From positions 1-7,586 of the forward strand of contig JAHFBY010000069.1 of assembly GCA_023249835.1 (NCBI GenBank): a stretch of DNA of 7,586 nucleotides. The letters run 5' to 3'. The notes below the pieces were generated by a model. It had not been told where the DNA came from. It ran no database searches and saw nothing but the letters and a program-made list of their open reading frames with translations. Every line of letters begins with the position of its first letter. Position 1 is the stretch's first letter. The position numbers were made by a program, and so were the translations under genes. This DNA is from Elusimicrobiota bacterium. GTDB taxonomy: Bacteria; Elusimicrobiota; Elusimicrobia; 2-02-FULL-39-32. This document shows, piece after piece, positions 5,539 through 7,586 of the stretch.

Positions 5539-6519
5539 ATGGCTTTAACCAACGTCGCCAACGCGCCAACTCCAGTTATCCGCAGGTTAAAATTCGTAGA
5601 GAGCGTTGGCGATCTTGTTTTTAAATGGAGCACAATATTTTTTGCCAGCCTCATCATCCTGGCGGCGGTTTGGATTGGATGGGAGCTGCTGATCAACTCT
5701 TCGCTTTCACTAAAGAAGTTCGGACTAAATTTTTTATGGCGGCAGGTTTGGGATCCGGTAATGGAGGACTTTGGCGCCCTGCCGTTCATTTATGGAACAT
5801 TAGTCTCCTCCACCATCGCATTGCTTTTCGCTGTTCCTTTGGGTTTAGGCGTGGCGGTGTTCCTCTATGAATTAGCGCCGCCAAAAATTGCCGACGCCAT
5901 TGGTTTTTTAACCGAGCTTTTAGCCGCGATCCCAAGCGTTGTTTACGGTTTGATTGGGGTGTTCGTGATCGTGCCTTGGGTGCGGTGTTCTTTAGAGCCG
6001 TTCTTATCAAAATATCTTGGGTTCATTCCACTGTTCAAGGGCGCGCCTTATGGCGTCGGCATGCTCACCGCGGGCTTGATTTTAGCGATTATGATCCTGC
6101 CCTTCATCGCAACAATATCGCGAGAAATATTTAAAACCGTTCCGCAAAGCTTAAAAGAATCTGCCATGGCCTTGGGCGCAACCCGTTGGGAAGTTTTGCG
6201 AATTGTGACCATTCCTTTTTCCAAGTCAGGAATTTTGGGGTCTATCTTCTTGGCTTTGGGCCGCGCCTTGGGAGAGACCATGGCCGTCACTATGGTGATT
6301 GGCAACCGTCCAGAAATTAAACTATCTTTATTTGAGCCCGGCTACACGATGGCGGCGGTCATTGCCAACGAATTCACGGAGGCGACGAGTTCTCTTTACT
6401 TGAGCACTTTAGTAGAGGTGGGCTTGGTATTGTTCGGCATTACTATTTTGGTCAACGGTATAGCCCGAATGATGATTTACCGGTCCCACCGTTCCGCGGG
6501 TCTTGGGGCGCGCGCATGA
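5539..6519 (+). CDS. pstC: Phosphate ABC transporter permease PstC
   Basis: PstC is one of the two inner-membrane subunits that form the phosphate channel. The 326 residues are close to the E. coli length. About six transmembrane helices are expected, near residues 30-52, 84-110, 119-147, 171-193, 232-255 and 285-310. The cytoplasmic EAA loop that contacts the ATPase is clear at about 199-230: KTVPQSLKESAMALGATRW, with E207 and G213 at the conserved spacing, followed by IVTIPFSKSGI. RALGETMAVTMVIGN is another PstC hallmark. Translation starts at the ATG at 5539; GGAG (5531-5534) is only 4 nt upstream, a short spacing. The gene follows pstS by 10 nt and overlaps pstA by 4 nt (ATGA). Confidence 0.97.
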   Translation: MALTNVANAPTPVIRRLKFVESVGDLVFKWSTIFFASLIILAAVWIGWELLINSSLSLKKFGLNFLWRQVWDPVMEDFGALPFIYGTLVSSTIALLFAVPLGLGVAVFLYELAPPKIADAIGFLTELLAAIPSVVYGLIGVFVIVPWVRCSLEPFLSKYLGFIPLFKGAPYGVGMLTAGLILAIMILPFIATISREIFKTVPQSLKESAMALGATRWEVLRIVTIPFSKSGILGSIFLALGRALGETMAVTMVIGNRPEIKLSLFEPGYTMAAVIANEFTEATSSLYLSTLVEVGLVLFGITILVNGIARMMIYRSHRSAGLGARA

Positions 6520-7361
6520 GCCGCTTTTATCGCCGCAAACTAATTAATTTCGTCGCTTTTTTAATCACCGGGATATGCGCTCTCTTTACCGTTGGCATCT
6601 TATTTTTTATCCTTGGCTATATCGCTTACCACGGCGCCTCCAGCATCAATTTGAATTTCTTTACTCAATTGCCTAAACCCGTTGGAGAAACTGGCGGAGG
6701 CATGGGCAATGCGATTGTTGGAACCTTAAAACTGCTTTTTTTAGCCTCGGTGGTGGGCGTGCCGGTCGGTTTTTTAGGAGGGGTTTATCTTTCCGAGTAC
6801 GGCGCTAATAAGTTTGGCTTTCTCATTCGGTATGCGACGGATGTTTTAAACGGCGTGCCCTCCATTGTGGTTGGAGTTTTTGCCTACACCGTGATCGTTT
6901 TACCCATGAAACATTTCTCCGCCATTGCCGGCGGTTTTGCCTTGGGGGTGATGATGATCCCCATTGCCGTGCGCAGCACAGAGGAGTTTTTAAAAGTGAT
7001 TCCGCAGAGCGTCCGAGAGGCGGGTTTGGCCTTGGGGTTGCCGCGCTGGAAAGTTATCCTTTTTATCGTCATTCCAACAGCGTTTCGGGGTTTATTGACT
7101 GGAATCTTGTTGGACCTTTCCAGGGTAGCGGGGGAAACCGCGCCTTTGCTCTTTACCGCGTTTAGCAACCGCTATTGGGCCAAAGGGTGGTTAGAACCGA
7201 TCGCTTCCCTGCCGGTCATGATTTTTACCTATGCGATTAGTCCTTATGAAGATTGGCACAAACAAGCTTGGGCGGCTGCGCTGGTACTGATGATGCTGGT
7301 GCTGTTTACGGGTTTATTTGCGCGGATCCTACTACACAAAAATCAAGAGGTGGTATTATGA
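6516..7361 (+). CDS. pstA: Phosphate ABC transporter permease PstA
   Basis: PstA is the second inner-membrane subunit and pairs with PstC. It has 281 residues, slightly shorter than the E. coli protein. Hydrophobic segments lie near residues 12-38, 66-92, 108-129, 133-153, 193-215 and 249-272. The EAA loop reads KVIPQSVREAGLALGLPRW, with E168 and G174 at the conserved spacing, then IVIPTAFRG. LNGVPSIVVG and SRVAGETAPLLFTA are PstA signatures. The ATG at 6516 overlaps the pstC stop codon (ATGA). The upstream GGGG (6505-6508) is a weak ribosome-binding site, so translation is probably coupled to pstC. The TGA at 7359-7361 overlaps the pstB start in the same way. Confidence 0.97.
   Translation: MSRFYRRKLINFVAFLITGICALFTVGILFFILGYIAYHGASSINLNFFTQLPKPVGETGGGMGNAIVGTLKLLFLASVVGVPVGFLGGVYLSEYGANKFGFLIRYATDVLNGVPSIVVGVFAYTVIVLPMKHFSAIAGGFALGVMMIPIAVRSTEEFLKVIPQSVREAGLALGLPRWKVILFIVIPTAFRGLLTGILLDLSRVAGETAPLLFTAFSNRYWAKGWLEPIASLPVMIFTYAISPYEDWHKQAWAAALVLMMLVLFTGLFARILLHKNQEVVL
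7346..7350 (+). promoter_or_regulatory. Ribosome-binding site that sets the pstB start
   Basis: AGAGG lies 7 nt before the ATG at 7358. With the ATGA overlap with pstA, it supports this start over the in-frame GTG at 7460, which has only a weak AAAGA far upstream. The choice matters because it adds a polar N-terminal extension to PstB. Confidence 0.7.
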
Positions 7362-7586
7362 GACCCGAGACTGATTCATTATCAAATTTACAACTGCTTG
7401 CAAAAGAAACTCAAAATAAAAATGAAAATACCGGTTCCGGACATAAAGATTCTTTTGCAGTGGGAATAGATATCCGCGACGTTAGCGCCTATTTTGGCAA
7501 CGCGAAAGTGGTTAAAAATATTTCTATGCAAATTACGGCTAACCGCGTTACGGCCATTATTGGACCTTCGGGTTGCGGTAAATCTA
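7358..7586 (+). CDS. pstB: Phosphate ABC transporter ATP-binding protein PstB (3' end cut by the window edge)
   Basis: PstB is the cytoplasmic ATPase that drives PstCA. Only 76 codons are visible. They include the first strands of the nucleotide-binding domain (IDIRDVSAYFGNAKVVKNISM, in which Y45 is the probable A-loop aromatic), VTAIIGPSG, and the Walker A sequence GPSGCGKS at 69-76, where the window stops. The Walker A lies about 26 residues later than in E. coli PstB. The extra N-terminal segment (about residues 1-34) is polar and rich in Asn, Lys, Gln, Glu and Ser, and is probably disordered. The start overlaps the pstA stop by 4 nt and has a good ribosome-binding site. Signature motif, Walker B and H-loop lie beyond the edge. 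phoU often follows pstB but cannot be checked here. Confidence 0.96.
   Translation, partial: MRPETDSLSNLQLLAKETQNKNENTGSGHKDSFAVGIDIRDVSAYFGNAKVVKNISMQITANRVTAIIGPSGCGKS

Noticed and set aside
5247..5789. Long minus-strand open frame across the end of pstS and the start of pstC
   Set aside because: It lies opposite two firmly identified genes, has no recognisable domain and is typical of antisense shadow frames.

Overview
The window is a compact phosphate-starvation (Pho) locus, with every gene on the + strand. In order it holds a LacI-family transcription factor cut by the left edge, a PhoB-type response regulator, a PhoR-type sensor kinase, an outer-membrane porin, and pstS-pstC-pstA-pstB of the high-affinity phosphate ABC transporter. 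pstB is cut by the right edge just after the start of its Walker A motif. A beta-barrel porin with a signal peptide and a C-terminal aromatic residue points to a diderm (Gram-negative) bacterium. The intermediate base composition and the porin type would suit an uncultured lineage such as Omnitrophota or a relative, but that placement is a weak guess from sequence style alone.

Positions 1-3088 form a regulatory block. lacI-type, phoB and phoR follow one another with gaps of 5 and 9 nt and probably share one transcript whose promoter lies left of the window. Neither phoB nor phoR has a recognisable Shine-Dalgarno sequence. A 15-bp palindrome fills the place where the phoB ribosome-binding site would be. 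The phoR stop codon lies inside a small GTAGGGG...CCCCTAC palindromic element that looks like a dispersed intergenic repeat.

Positions 3089-7586 form the uptake block. The porin and pstS each have a Pho-box-like pair of 7-bp direct repeats at an 11-bp period: ATGTCAT-N4-AAGTCAC before the porin and TTGTCAT-N4-TTGTCAC before pstS. pstS, pstC, pstA and pstB are tightly packed, with a 10-nt gap and then two ATGA overlaps.

The likely logic is as follows. The kinase and response regulator sense phosphate limitation. The phosphorylated regulator binds the two boxes. The porin admits phosphate across the outer membrane, PstS captures it in the periplasm, and PstCAB imports it. The porin's place in the Pho regulon is the most useful inference here.

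I see no mobile element with a transposase, no CRISPR array, no RNA gene and no clearly new system. The unusual points are the linked LacI-type regulator, the two palindromes at gene junctions, the cramped pstS promoter and an N-terminal extension on PstB. No gene-free stretch exceeds 300 bases; the longest is the 147 bases from 3089 to 3235.
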